DNA of 12,139 nt from Anoxypelagibacter sp902613655. Lineage in GTDB: Bacteria > Pseudomonadota > Alphaproteobacteria > Pelagibacterales > Pelagibacteraceae. The stretch lies in NCBI GenBank assembly GCA_902613655.1, contig CACMHR010000019.1:1-12139 (forward strand), in the 5' to 3' direction. The translations under genes were made by a program, and so were the position numbers. Below, piece by piece: positions 1 to 6,647 of the stretch. Numbering within the stretch: position 1 is the first letter of the stretch; every line of letters starts with the position of its first letter. The notes below the pieces were generated by a model. It ran no database searches. It was not told the DNA's origin and worked only from the letters and a program-made list of their open reading frames with translations.

Positions 1-362
1 TGTTACCAAGAACTTGCATGGCAATATCTTTAAAAGCTAATGTTGGTCCGTGATAAAGTTCTACTAAATTAATATCACCGATTTTATTTATTTTAATTAC
101 TTCTTCACTAGAAAAACTTTTATAGGATTTTTGAACGAGATTTTTTTAGATTAGTTTTTGTTATATCAGACGAACAAAAATTAAAAATTATTTCAGTTGC
201 TAATTCTATATAAGATAATTCACTAAGTTTTTTTATTTCATCTTCATTATAAATTTTAATATTTTTGGGAACAAATAGACCTCCGTCAGGGGCTAAACCC
301 CTTAGAAATATATCTTTAAAACTATAACTTTGATTTTTGTTTCTTGTGCTAATGTATTCCAC
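1..362 (-). CDS. thrC: Threonine synthase, partial at window edge and frameshifted
   Basis: Threonine synthase is the PLP enzyme that converts O-phosphohomoserine to threonine in the cytoplasm. Only its N-terminal part lies here; the rest runs off the window at position 1. The GTG start at 362-360 gives an N-terminus with the family pattern of S-T-R followed by GLAPDGGLFVP. That frame stops at 120-122 after 80 residues. Reading one frame over from about position 147 downward gives QKSYKSFSSEEV and then VELYHGPTLAFKD, whose lysine is the expected PLP-binding residue. One A too many in the A7 run (T7 on the plus strand, 141-147), or in the A5 run at 128-132, explains the break. The GTG overlaps the stop of the upstream small gene by one base, so thrC is the tail of the oxidase operon. 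Family identity is very secure; whether the frameshift is biological or a read error is open. Confidence 0.9.
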
Positions 363-535
363 TAACTAGACGATTTCTGTCCTTGTTTAAAATATTTTTT
401 CCAGGACGAATTTAATAATCCTAATAAGATAAATGAAAGTACTATGATTAATAAGGCATTTTGACCACCTGAAGTTTCAGATATACAAACAGCACACATA
501 GTTAGGACTTCAGAATTTAAACTATTAATTATCAT
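362..535 (-). CDS. Small single-TM protein with C-x-x-C motif, unrecognised
   Basis: I do not recognise this 57-residue protein. It begins with ATG at 535-533, which overlaps the Cox11 stop as ATGA. It ends with TAG at 364-362, sharing one base with the thrC GTG start. Coupling at both ends, in frame and without internal stops, argues strongly that it is translated. The N-terminal 27 or so residues contain MCAVC (Cys14 and Cys17). One hydrophobic helix follows at about residues 28-42, then a lysine-rich tail (KKYFKQGQK). The positive-inside rule puts the tail in the cytoplasm and the two cysteines in the periplasm. Its place directly after a CuB chaperone gene makes a role in oxidase copper handling or assembly possible, but this is inference from context. 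SURF1, often found near this point in related operons, is not what this is. Confidence 0.75.
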   Translation of the reverse strand: MIINSLNSEVLTMCAVCISETSGGQNALLIIVLSFILLGLLNSSWKKYFKQGQKSSS

Positions 536-978
536 TTTTTAAAATAAACAAATTGAATTATAGCTTCTTTTATATTCTTTGTCACATTTGGGTCAACTAA
601 TAAAACCAACGCGTATTTTTCTTTTTCCCCTCCTTTTAATGTTTGTTTCTCGTAACAAAAACAGTTCATTTTAGTCATGTAGTCTTTCAGTTCAGGAGGG
701 TAAACCTGAAAAGTGGCCATTGCAGATATACTTTTTTTACTTAAATTTTCTACTGAATAATTAATTGTTTGCACTTCACCAGGTTTTAAAATTATATTTT
801 TCTCTTCTGTCTCAAATTTAAAGGGTAAATCACTATGAACACTTGTAATTAATTTTGTTGGGATTAACTGACTATTGCTATTTTCACCTCTAAGAAAAAC
901 AAAAGAAGTAATTATAAGTATAACTAATGAGCTTATTAGGACAGAAATTAACTTTTTGTTTTTAGGCAAATTTATCAA
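532..978 (-). CDS. ctaG: Cytochrome c oxidase assembly protein Cox11/CtaG, divergent short form
   Basis: Cox11 delivers copper to the CuB site of oxidase subunit I from the periplasmic face of the inner membrane. This protein of 148 residues has one N-terminal membrane helix (about 10-29) and a periplasmic beta-sandwich domain. The family core is recognisable: LPFKF near 51-55, KPGE at 65-68, and MNCFCYEKQTL with copper-binding Cys106 and Cys108, followed by GGE and VDP (128-130). It is shorter than the usual 180-200 residues. The juxtamembrane stretch, normally with a VPLY...FC...TG motif and a third cysteine, is replaced by a cysteine-free sequence. The start overlaps the end of ctaB by 17 bp and the stop overlaps the next small gene as ATGA, so it lies inside the oxidase operon. 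Identity rests on the C-F-C motif region and context. The symbol ctaG here means the Cox11 family. Confidence 0.85.
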   Translation of the reverse strand: MINLPKNKKLISVLISSLVILIITSFVFLRGENSNSQLIPTKLITSVHSDLPFKFETEEKNIILKPGEVQTINYSVENLSKKSISAMATFQVYPPELKDYMTKMNCFCYEKQTLKGGEKEKYALVLLVDPNVTKNIKEAIIQFVYFKK

Positions 979-1876
979 CTAGGATTGAGATGAAGATTGC
1001 AAATAAATAAAGAATTGAGAAAGCAAAAATTTGTTTTGAAATACTTTTTTCAGATTTTTTATCTTTTGTTTTCAACAGTTTATAACAAATAAATATATAG
1101 TATGCGCTTAAAGGAAAAGAAAATAGCAAATATATTATACCTAAAAATTCTAAGTAGTAAGGAGCAACGGCTACTGGAAATAATAAAATTGAATACGCAA
1201 AAATATTTTTCTTTGTTGTTTCTACACCTGAAGTAACTGGTAACATTGGTATATTTGCTTTTTTATAATCTTCTGACTTAAAAAGACTTAGGGCCCAAAA
1301 ATGTGACGGGGTCCAAACAAAAATTATCAAAAAAAGAATAATTGGTTCAATAGAAATACTCCCTGTAGCTATTGCCCATCCAATCACGGGAGGCAAAGCA
1401 CCTGCTGCTCCGCCAATCACAATATTTTGTGGAGTCTTCCTTTTGAGCCAAATAGTGTAAACAAAAACATAGAATAAAATTGTTAGGGCAAGTAATGCGG
1501 CTGCCATAAGGTTTGAAAAAAAATATAAAGCTCCAACCGATACAAAAGAAGATACAATACCAAAAACAAGTGCCTCATTTTTAGTTAATTTTCCAGTTGG
1601 AATTGGTCTTAAACAAGTTCTAGACATGACCTTGTCGACATCAGCCTCATACCAACAATTTAAGGAACCAGCAGCACCAGATCCAAGTGCAACAGCTGTA
1701 ATCGATAACATTGCGTATAAATAATCCACGCTTTTATATGGAGCAATTAGGAAACCAACAACACAGGTAAAAATAGCTAAAGACATAACTCTTGGCTTCA
1801 TTAATTCGAATAAAGCTTTAATGTAGTGAATACTATCGAATTTAAATTCTCTGGCTTTTGTATCTGTATTAAGCAA
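962..1876 (-). CDS. ctaB: Heme O synthase (protoheme IX farnesyltransferase)
   Basis: This integral membrane prenyltransferase of the UbiA superfamily adds farnesyl to heme b, making heme O, the precursor of heme A for the oxidase encoded upstream. The 304-residue protein has the usual length and many hydrophobic helices. The polyprenyl-diphosphate and Mg-binding motif is N73-CWYEADVD-81, followed by MSRTCLRPIPTGK (84-96). MKPRVMSL (26-33) is the typical opening of the first helix. I kept the TTG start at 1876-1874 because an AGGA Shine-Dalgarno sequence lies six bases upstream of it. The subunit IV gene ends 18 bp upstream and ctaG overlaps the 3' end. No heme A synthase (ctaA) is present in the window. 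Confidence 0.95.
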   Translation of the reverse strand: MLNTDTKAREFKFDSIHYIKALFELMKPRVMSLAIFTCVVGFLIAPYKSVDYLYAMLSITAVALGSGAAGSLNCWYEADVDKVMSRTCLRPIPTGKLTKNEALVFGIVSSFVSVGALYFFSNLMAAALLALTILFYVFVYTIWLKRKTPQNIVIGGAAGALPPVIGWAIATGSISIEPIILFLIIFVWTPSHFWALSLFKSEDYKKANIPMLPVTSGVETTKKNIFAYSILLFPVAVAPYYLEFLGIIYLLFSFPLSAYYIFICYKLLKTKDKKSEKSISKQIFAFSILYLFAIFISILVDKFA

Positions 1877-1894
1877 CTGTGATCCTATTGTTAA

Positions 1895-2245
1895 TTATTC
1901 ACCTAAGACGAAATAAATAAGTCTTGTAAAGACAGTGTACTTACCTTCTGCAACCATTAGACCTACAAAACATGCTATTGCAGTCATTGGCCATAACAAA
2001 ACATTTACAAGCGCGTAACGTTCCCAAAACAGGTGCATAAAAAAAGCCATTATCAAACCTGCTTTTAAAAACATAAAGAATAAAATTAAAGACCATCTTA
2101 AAAGACCTTGAAATTGATACCAGTCAACCATGTAAGAAAAAAAACTCAAAACAAATAGGAGACCCCATATCCAGAGGTATATTCCAATCTTGTGTGTCGT
2201 TGCTGGTTTTTCTTTATTTTTATTTACTTCTGTATTTTCATTCAT
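1895..2245 (-). CDS. Cytochrome c oxidase subunit IV, prokaryotic type
   Basis: This small inner-membrane protein of 116 residues has three predicted helices (about 21-41, 51-72 and 78-98). The second carries the signature KAGLIMAFFMHL (61-72), characteristic of the prokaryotic COX4/CyoD-like subunit found beside subunit III in caa3-type and related oxidases. Its role is accessory, stabilising the catalytic core; no cofactor residues are expected. The ATG start has an AAGG Shine-Dalgarno sequence seven bases upstream and begins 9 bp after the preceding subunit III gene. The fold assignment is good; the exact subfamily is uncertain. Confidence 0.85.
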   Translation of the reverse strand: MNENTEVNKNKEKPATTHKIGIYLWIWGLLFVLSFFSYMVDWYQFQGLLRWSLILFFMFLKAGLIMAFFMHLFWERYALVNVLLWPMTAIACFVGLMVAEGKYTVFTRLIYFVLGE

Positions 2246-2254
2246 TGTAAAACC

Positions 2255-2959
2255 TTACCAAAGATAGAAGAATGCGAAAATAAAAACCCAAACTAAGTCC
2301 ACAAAATGCCAATAAAGACCTAATATTTCAATTGAAACATAGTCTGATTTCATTGTTGTAAAAAATCCACGTCTCCCTGTATCAAAATCTCCTCTATAAA
2401 CTTTTCTAGCAAAAATAAAAAGAAATATTACACCTATCGAGACATGGGTGCCATGGAAACCCGTTATCATGAAAAAGTAAGATCCAAATTGACCAGCACC
2501 AAAAGGATTTGACCATGGTCTCACACCTTCATGTATTAGTTTAGACCACTCAAAAGCTTGCATTCCAACAAAAATTAATCCACCGATGGCTGTGGCGAGA
2601 ATAAGACGACCACACATTTTTCTATTTTTTTCATAACCATATTTTACTGCTAAAGCCATAGTTCCGCTGCTAGTGATAAGTACAAAAGTCATAATTGCGA
2701 TTAAAAGCAATGGTACTGGCACTCCCATAAAATCAAGTGAAAAGACATGACTTGTATTAGGCCAATCAACAACTGTTGAAGCCCTTCCCTTCATGTAAGA
2801 AATTAAAAAGCAGCTAAATATAAAAGTATCACTCAATAGGAATATCCACATCATCGCTTTACCCCATTGAACACCTTTAAAGGCAGTTTGGTCTGAACCT
2901 AAGTCGTTAGGAACGCTTTTCCAACCTTTAGGTAGATTATCTAATGATGAGTCTGACAT
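2255..2959 (-). CDS. coxC: Cytochrome c oxidase subunit III (first paralogue, CoxO-like)
   Basis: Subunit III is the non-redox membrane subunit of heme-copper oxidases; it supports proton uptake and turnover stability of subunit I. This protein has 234 residues. It shows the family signatures MQAFEWSKLI (with Glu137 in the conserved position), FMITGFHGTHV (163-173) and EILGLYWHFVDLVWVFIF near the C-terminus (211-228). Several membrane helices follow a soluble N-terminal segment of about 30 residues. An AGGA sequence nine bases before the ATG supports the start. It lies 12 bp downstream of a second, shorter subunit III paralogue; such tandem III genes are known from the alternative CoxMNOP oxidase of rhizobia. 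The symbol coxC is used in the generic sense. Confidence 0.93.
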   Translation of the reverse strand: MSDSSLDNLPKGWKSVPNDLGSDQTAFKGVQWGKAMMWIFLLSDTFIFSCFLISYMKGRASTVVDWPNTSHVFSLDFMGVPVPLLLIAIMTFVLITSSGTMALAVKYGYEKNRKMCGRLILATAIGGLIFVGMQAFEWSKLIHEGVRPWSNPFGAGQFGSYFFMITGFHGTHVSIGVIFLFIFARKVYRGDFDTGRRGFFTTMKSDYVSIEILGLYWHFVDLVWVFIFAFFYLW

Positions 2960-2971
2960 AATGAATTTTCC

Positions 2972-3604
2972 TTAACTTGATAACATTAATCCAAAAAGCA
3001 CTAACCAAACAGCTAATAAAAAATGCCAGTAAACTGCACAAATATCAATTAAATTATTAATTTCTTCTTTCTTTAGACTTTTTTTTATGAATTTTGAAGT
3101 AGTTTTTCCCCAAAAATATATTCCACCAATAATGTGAAGAGCATGAATCGTTGTGAATAAATAAAAAAATGCATTAGCAACATTGCTCGTAGCGTAATAC
3201 CCGGTGTTCATTAGTTGATACCACACTATAAGCTGACCAATCAAAAAAGAATATGCTAGGAAACCTACAAAATACAAACCATTTTTAGTCTTATCAAAAA
3301 ACCCGTTTTTTGCGTATTTTGTTGTTTGATGAAAAACTAAACTGCTTATTAGTAAAATTCCTGTATTAAACCAAAGAAGCCAGGGCTCTGGCATATTTCT
3401 CCAGTCGTGCACAAGCATTCGGTCAGAGTAAGCAACTATAAATAATGAAAAAAGAACCGTACTTGCAGCCATTAAAGTTCTTAGACCTAGTTTTTGTTTC
3501 GTTAAGTTAACAGTTTGGCCTTGATGCTCGTTATCAGCTTCTATTTGATCTTGTTCCCAAGGCTTTTCGGTTAGTAATTGAAATATAGATTTTTTCTTGT
3601 TCAC
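2972..3604 (-). CDS. Heme-copper oxidase subunit III family protein (second paralogue, CoxP-like)
   Basis: This 210-residue membrane protein belongs to the subunit III family: FFYLFTTIHALHIIGGIYFWG (146-166) and DICAVYWHFLLAVWLVLF (187-204) match the last two conserved helices. It is divergent from its neighbour. The glutamate of the QAxE motif is replaced (GQLIVWYQL, 123-131), and YWHF is followed by LL instead of VD. The N-terminal 40 or so residues are hydrophilic, with EKPWEQDQ (13-20). It starts with GTG at 3604-3602, overlapping the coxA stop as GTGA, with GAG five bases upstream, so it is translationally coupled to coxA. Most likely it is the second III-like subunit of a CoxMNOP-type oxidase. 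Whether it occupies the same site as the other III protein or a different one cannot be told from the sequence. Confidence 0.88.
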   Translation of the reverse strand: MNKKKSIFQLLTEKPWEQDQIEADNEHQGQTVNLTKQKLGLRTLMAASTVLFSLFIVAYSDRMLVHDWRNMPEPWLLWFNTGILLISSLVFHQTTKYAKNGFFDKTKNGLYFVGFLAYSFLIGQLIVWYQLMNTGYYATSNVANAFFYLFTTIHALHIIGGIYFWGKTTSKFIKKSLKKEEINNLIDICAVYWHFLLAVWLVLFGLMLSS

Positions 3605-5430
3605 GTCTTCTCAACTTTCGCTCCTATAATTTCACTTGGAGGTTGGTTTTGTGGTATATAATCTTCTTTTGCACCTGGCACACTAAAGTCGTAAGGCCAT
3701 CTGTAAACTTTTGGAAGTTCTTTGCCCCAATTACCATGTTCTGGGGGCATTTGTTGAGTTTGCCACTCTAGAGAGTTGGCTTTCCATGGATTTTTTTCTG
3801 CTTTCTTTCCAAGTCTAGCACTTGCAAATAAATTGTATAAGAACAATAATTGTGCAGCTCCTACTATTAAAACTGCGATAGTAATGAATTTATTTAAAAG
3901 CAATGTCGACACATCGATATACGGACTATCATAGATTTCATAATATCTTCTCGGTACACCAACGAAACCTTGATAATGCATTGGAAAATAAATTGCATAT
4001 GAACCTAAAAAGGTAATCCAAAAATGAACTTTTCCTAAAGTTTCATTCATCATTCTACCAGTAACTAATGGATACCAGTGGTAAATTGCTCCGAAGACAA
4101 CAAGTATAGGGGCAATACCCATTACCATATGGAAATGAGCTACAACAAAATAAGTATCAGATAAAGGAACGTCTACCGTTACATTTCCTAAAAATAAACC
4201 AGTTAATCCACCGTTTAAAAAAGTTACAATGAAACCAAGAGAAAATAACATAGGAAGAGATAAAACTATATTTCCTCTCCATAAAGTTAAAATCCAATTA
4301 TAAACTTTAATAGCTGTTGGAACGGCAATAATTAATGTTGTTGTGGCAAAAAAGAATCCAAACCAAGGGTTCATTCCACTTACGTACATGTGATGAGCCC
4401 AAACAAAAAAGCTTAAAGCACCAATCCCTACTATGGCCCAAACCATCATTCTATAACCGAAAATAGTTTTTCTTGAGTGGACTGATAACAAATCTGAAAC
4501 AATACCAAAAGCTGGTAGTGCAACTATATAAACTTCTGGGTGGCCAAAAAACCAAAATAAATGTTGGAACAATATTGGGCTACCGCCTTCATGGGTTAAT
4601 GTTTCCCCTAAAGAAACCATAGCTGGCATGAAGAAACTTGTTCCTAGCAAACTGTCAAGTGTCATCATTAAACATCCAACTAATAAAGCTGGAAATGCAA
4701 ACATCGCAAGAACAGTTGCTGTAAAAATTCCCCAAATTGTTAAAGGCAATCTCATTAAAGTCATGCCTCTAGCTCTTAACTGTAAAACAGTTATGATGTA
4801 ATTTAATCCACCCATTGTGAAACCAGCCACAAATAATATTAGTGAAATTAACATCAGTATTATTCCACCATTATAACCAGGTGTTCCGGCTGTGATTGCT
4901 TGTGGTGGATAAAGCGTCCACCCTGCTCCGGTGGGCCCTCCAGGAACAAAAAAGCTTGCTAATAAAACTACGACTGCAACCACGAATGCCCAGTAGCTAA
5001 GCATGTTTACGTAAGGAAATGCCATGTCTCTTGCTCCACACATCAGCGGTATTAATAAATTTCCAAATCCTCCAAGAAATAATGCGGTTAATAGGTAAAC
5101 CACCATTATCATTCCGTGCATCGTGACAAATTGGTAATAAGAAGAAGGTTCGAGCCAACCAAGTCCTGGCCAAGCCAACTGAATTCTCATTAACCATGAT
5201 AAAACTAATCCTAAAAGTCCTGTTCCTATTGCCGTTAAAGCGTATTGAATTCCAATATATTTTGCGTCTTGTGAAAAAACGTATGTAGTCCACCAACTGT
5301 GTGAATGATAAAGTTCCTGATCAGGCAATTCAGCATCTGGAACTGCATCTATATCTGGCGTTGACACAGATGATGCGTCGCCTGCATAATCTGATTTAGC
5401 TTCTAATTTATGTTCGTTTTCATCTGACAT
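3601..5430 (-). CDS. coxA: Cytochrome c oxidase subunit I
   Basis: This is the catalytic subunit, which reduces oxygen to water at a heme a3-CuB site and pumps protons across the inner membrane. It has 609 residues and about twelve helices. Visible ligands are His105 and His434 (low-spin heme a), His432 (heme a3), and His297, His346 and His347 (CuB), with Tyr301 in the crosslink position of GHPEVYI (296-302). Both proton paths of type A1 enzymes are present: Asp135 in ARDMAFP and Glu299 in GHPE for the D path, and Lys375 in PTAIKVY for the K path. The propionate-binding arginine pair is in GVPRRY (491-496). A soluble N-terminus of about 45 residues and a C-terminal tail from about 540 lie outside the core. 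It starts 18 bp after coxB and overlaps the next gene by four bases. Function is not in doubt. Confidence 0.98.
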   Translation of the reverse strand: MSDENEHKLEAKSDYAGDASSVSTPDIDAVPDAELPDQELYHSHSWWTTYVFSQDAKYIGIQYALTAIGTGLLGLVLSWLMRIQLAWPGLGWLEPSSYYQFVTMHGMIMVVYLLTALFLGGFGNLLIPLMCGARDMAFPYVNMLSYWAFVVAVVVLLASFFVPGGPTGAGWTLYPPQAITAGTPGYNGGIILMLISLILFVAGFTMGGLNYIITVLQLRARGMTLMRLPLTIWGIFTATVLAMFAFPALLVGCLMMTLDSLLGTSFFMPAMVSLGETLTHEGGSPILFQHLFWFFGHPEVYIVALPAFGIVSDLLSVHSRKTIFGYRMMVWAIVGIGALSFFVWAHHMYVSGMNPWFGFFFATTTLIIAVPTAIKVYNWILTLWRGNIVLSLPMLFSLGFIVTFLNGGLTGLFLGNVTVDVPLSDTYFVVAHFHMVMGIAPILVVFGAIYHWYPLVTGRMMNETLGKVHFWITFLGSYAIYFPMHYQGFVGVPRRYYEIYDSPYIDVSTLLLNKFITIAVLIVGAAQLLFLYNLFASARLGKKAEKNPWKANSLEWQTQQMPPEHGNWGKELPKVYRWPYDFSVPGAKEDYIPQNQPPSEIIGAKVEKT

Positions 5431-5448
5431 AATTAATCTTTTTATAGT

Positions 5449-6285
5449 TTATTTATCCTTTTTTACTAGCTGCAAATTGTCATTTTTTTGATTTTTTGCT
5501 AGCATTTTCTCAAAGGTTATTTGTTTTGCCTCCCATTTTTTATATTCTTTTTCTTCATCGACAATAACTCTGCCTCTCATGGCATAATGTCCCGTTCCAC
5601 AATATTCAGCACATAAAACTTCAAAATCCCCTACTCTAGTTGGGGTCAGCCAATAGTAAGTTACAATACCGGGTACCATGTCCATTTTACCTCTGAATTG
5701 AGGCACATAAAAATTGTGTAGAACATCTATGGTTCTTAATTCAAATTTTACCGGCCGGTCTTTCAAGACGTGAAGTTCTTGAGCATCAACTAATAGATCA
5801 TCTTTACCGTTCGGATCTTCTAAAATTAATCCAAAAGGGTTTTCATCATTAATATACTTGATATCAGTTTTTCCAAGTATATTATCTTCGCCTGGTAGTC
5901 TATATTTCCAGCCCCACTGGTAAGCAAACACCTCTACTTTATACGCGTCCTTTGGAACTGAAACATATTGATTCCAAACAACTAGTCCAGGTGCTAATAA
6001 TGCTGCAACACCAATTGCGGTTGCCCAAGTTAATCTGCTCTCTAATTTTTTATCCTCAGGTTTGTACTCAGCTCTTCTATCTTTTTTATAACTGTACTTC
6101 CAAACACAGTAAGCAACAAAAAAACATATAGCTATGAATACTGCACCGGTAATCCAGAATGTCAAAAGTATAGTATCATCCATGTTCCCCCAATTGGAAG
6201 CTACTTCTGTCCACCACCAAGGTGACCAAAAGTGAAAAGCTACAGAGCCAATTGTTATTAAAAATATACTTAAAGCTACTATCAT
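5449..6285 (-). CDS. coxB: Cytochrome c oxidase subunit II (CuA subunit)
   Basis: Subunit II accepts electrons from cytochrome c at its periplasmic binuclear CuA centre and passes them to subunit I. The 278-residue protein has an N-terminal hydrophobic stretch (2-20, signal peptide or extra helix), two membrane helices (about 38-62 and 86-105) and a cupredoxin domain. VEVFAYQWGWKY (117-128) is the aromatic electron-entry region. The CuA ligands are complete: His190, Cys225, Glu227 (backbone carbonyl), Cys229, His233 and Met236, within DVLHNFYVPQFRGKMDMVPG and CAEYCGTGHYAMRG. No C-terminal c-type heme motif (CxxCH) is present, so it is not a fused caa3 subunit. It starts one base after the stop of the 86-aa gene. 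The W-rich segment (HFWSPWWWTEVASNWG) after the first hydrophobic stretch resembles CoxM-type subunits, from memory. Confidence 0.97.
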   Translation of the reverse strand: MIVALSIFLITIGSVAFHFWSPWWWTEVASNWGNMDDTILLTFWITGAVFIAICFFVAYCVWKYSYKKDRRAEYKPEDKKLESRLTWATAIGVAALLAPGLVVWNQYVSVPKDAYKVEVFAYQWGWKYRLPGEDNILGKTDIKYINDENPFGLILEDPNGKDDLLVDAQELHVLKDRPVKFELRTIDVLHNFYVPQFRGKMDMVPGIVTYYWLTPTRVGDFEVLCAEYCGTGHYAMRGRVIVDEEKEYKKWEAKQITFEKMLAKNQKNDNLQLVKKDK

Positions 6286-6286
6286 T

Positions 6287-6547
6287 TTATGCGTTCGAAA
6301 TAATAAAAATTCCTATAAGGACAATCCCTGCAATTAAAATATGATTGCCTAGATCAATTAATCCAACTTTTTTATTTTTTGGATCAATTAAATCTTTCCA
6401 TCTAAAAGGGACCGATTTTCTTTTTACTGCTATTTCGGCTTCGTTTTCATTTTTTTCTAGTCTCAAAGAAACTGAAAAGAAAACGAAATAAATGAATAGT
6501 ATTAAAAATACTACCAATCCAAGTAATAATGCGTAAGCTGTACTCAT
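6287..6547 (-). CDS. Unrecognised 86-aa two-TM protein heading the oxidase operon
   Basis: I do not recognise a family here. The protein has a hydrophobic helix at about 4-28, a charged loop of about 38 residues rich in Lys and Glu (29-66, including FRWKDLIDPKNKK), and a second helix at about 67-84 that ends the protein. It has no cysteine and one histidine (His69). It is the first gene of the oxidase operon, and its TAA is separated from the coxB ATG by a single base, so the two are almost surely co-translated. That position suggests a small accessory subunit or assembly factor of the oxidase; this is inference from context alone. No clear Shine-Dalgarno sequence precedes the ATG. Confidence 0.75.
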   Translation of the reverse strand: MSTAYALLLGLVVFLILFIYFVFFSVSLRLEKNENEAEIAVKRKSVPFRWKDLIDPKNKKVGLIDLGNHILIAGIVLIGIFIISNA

Positions 6548-6589
6548 AATTTAATTTACTAATACTATATATATAGTTTATATGCATGT

Positions 6590-6617
6590 TTAATAAGGTT
6601 TTGCGACACTTTTGCAA
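6590..6617 (-). promoter_or_regulatory. Candidate promoter of the oxidase operon
   Basis: On the minus strand, TTGCAA (6617-6612) is followed after 16 bases by TATTAA (6595-6590). This fits a vegetative promoter of the alphaproteobacterial kind with a CTTGC-like -35 box and would give a leader of roughly 35 bases before the ATG at 6547. A second possible -10, TATAAA, lies further downstream at 6583-6578. The 100-bp gap between rsmE and the 86-aa gene is the largest on this strand, so a promoter is expected here, though both boxes are only partial matches. Confidence 0.4.
6601..6617. promoter_or_regulatory. 17-bp imperfect palindrome, candidate operator
   Basis: TTGCGACACTTTTGCAA is an odd-length inverted repeat centred on 6609. 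Six of eight pairs are Watson-Crick and one more is G-T. It overlaps the proposed -35 box and spacer of the oxidase operon promoter, where a regulator could block or recruit polymerase. No U-tract follows on either strand, so it does not look like a terminator of rsmE. I cannot assign a regulator. Confidence 0.3.
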
Positions 6618-6647
6618 GGTTAAAATCTCTTCAAATTTGGCGGATAT

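Noticed and set aside
4997..5296. A 99-codon open frame on the minus strand inside coxA
   Set aside because: It lies wholly within the strongly conserved coxA frame, has an arginine-rich unlikely composition, and no start signal; it is a shadow frame.
5449..6285. Possible caa3-type subunit II with fused cytochrome c
   Set aside because: There is no CxxCH motif and no C-terminal extension long enough for a heme domain; the protein ends about 40 residues after the CuA motif.
6548..6647. Possible rho-independent terminator of rsmE
   Set aside because: The inverted repeat at 6601-6617 has mismatches and a short stem, and is not followed by a U-tract on the minus strand; an operator or promoter role fits better.
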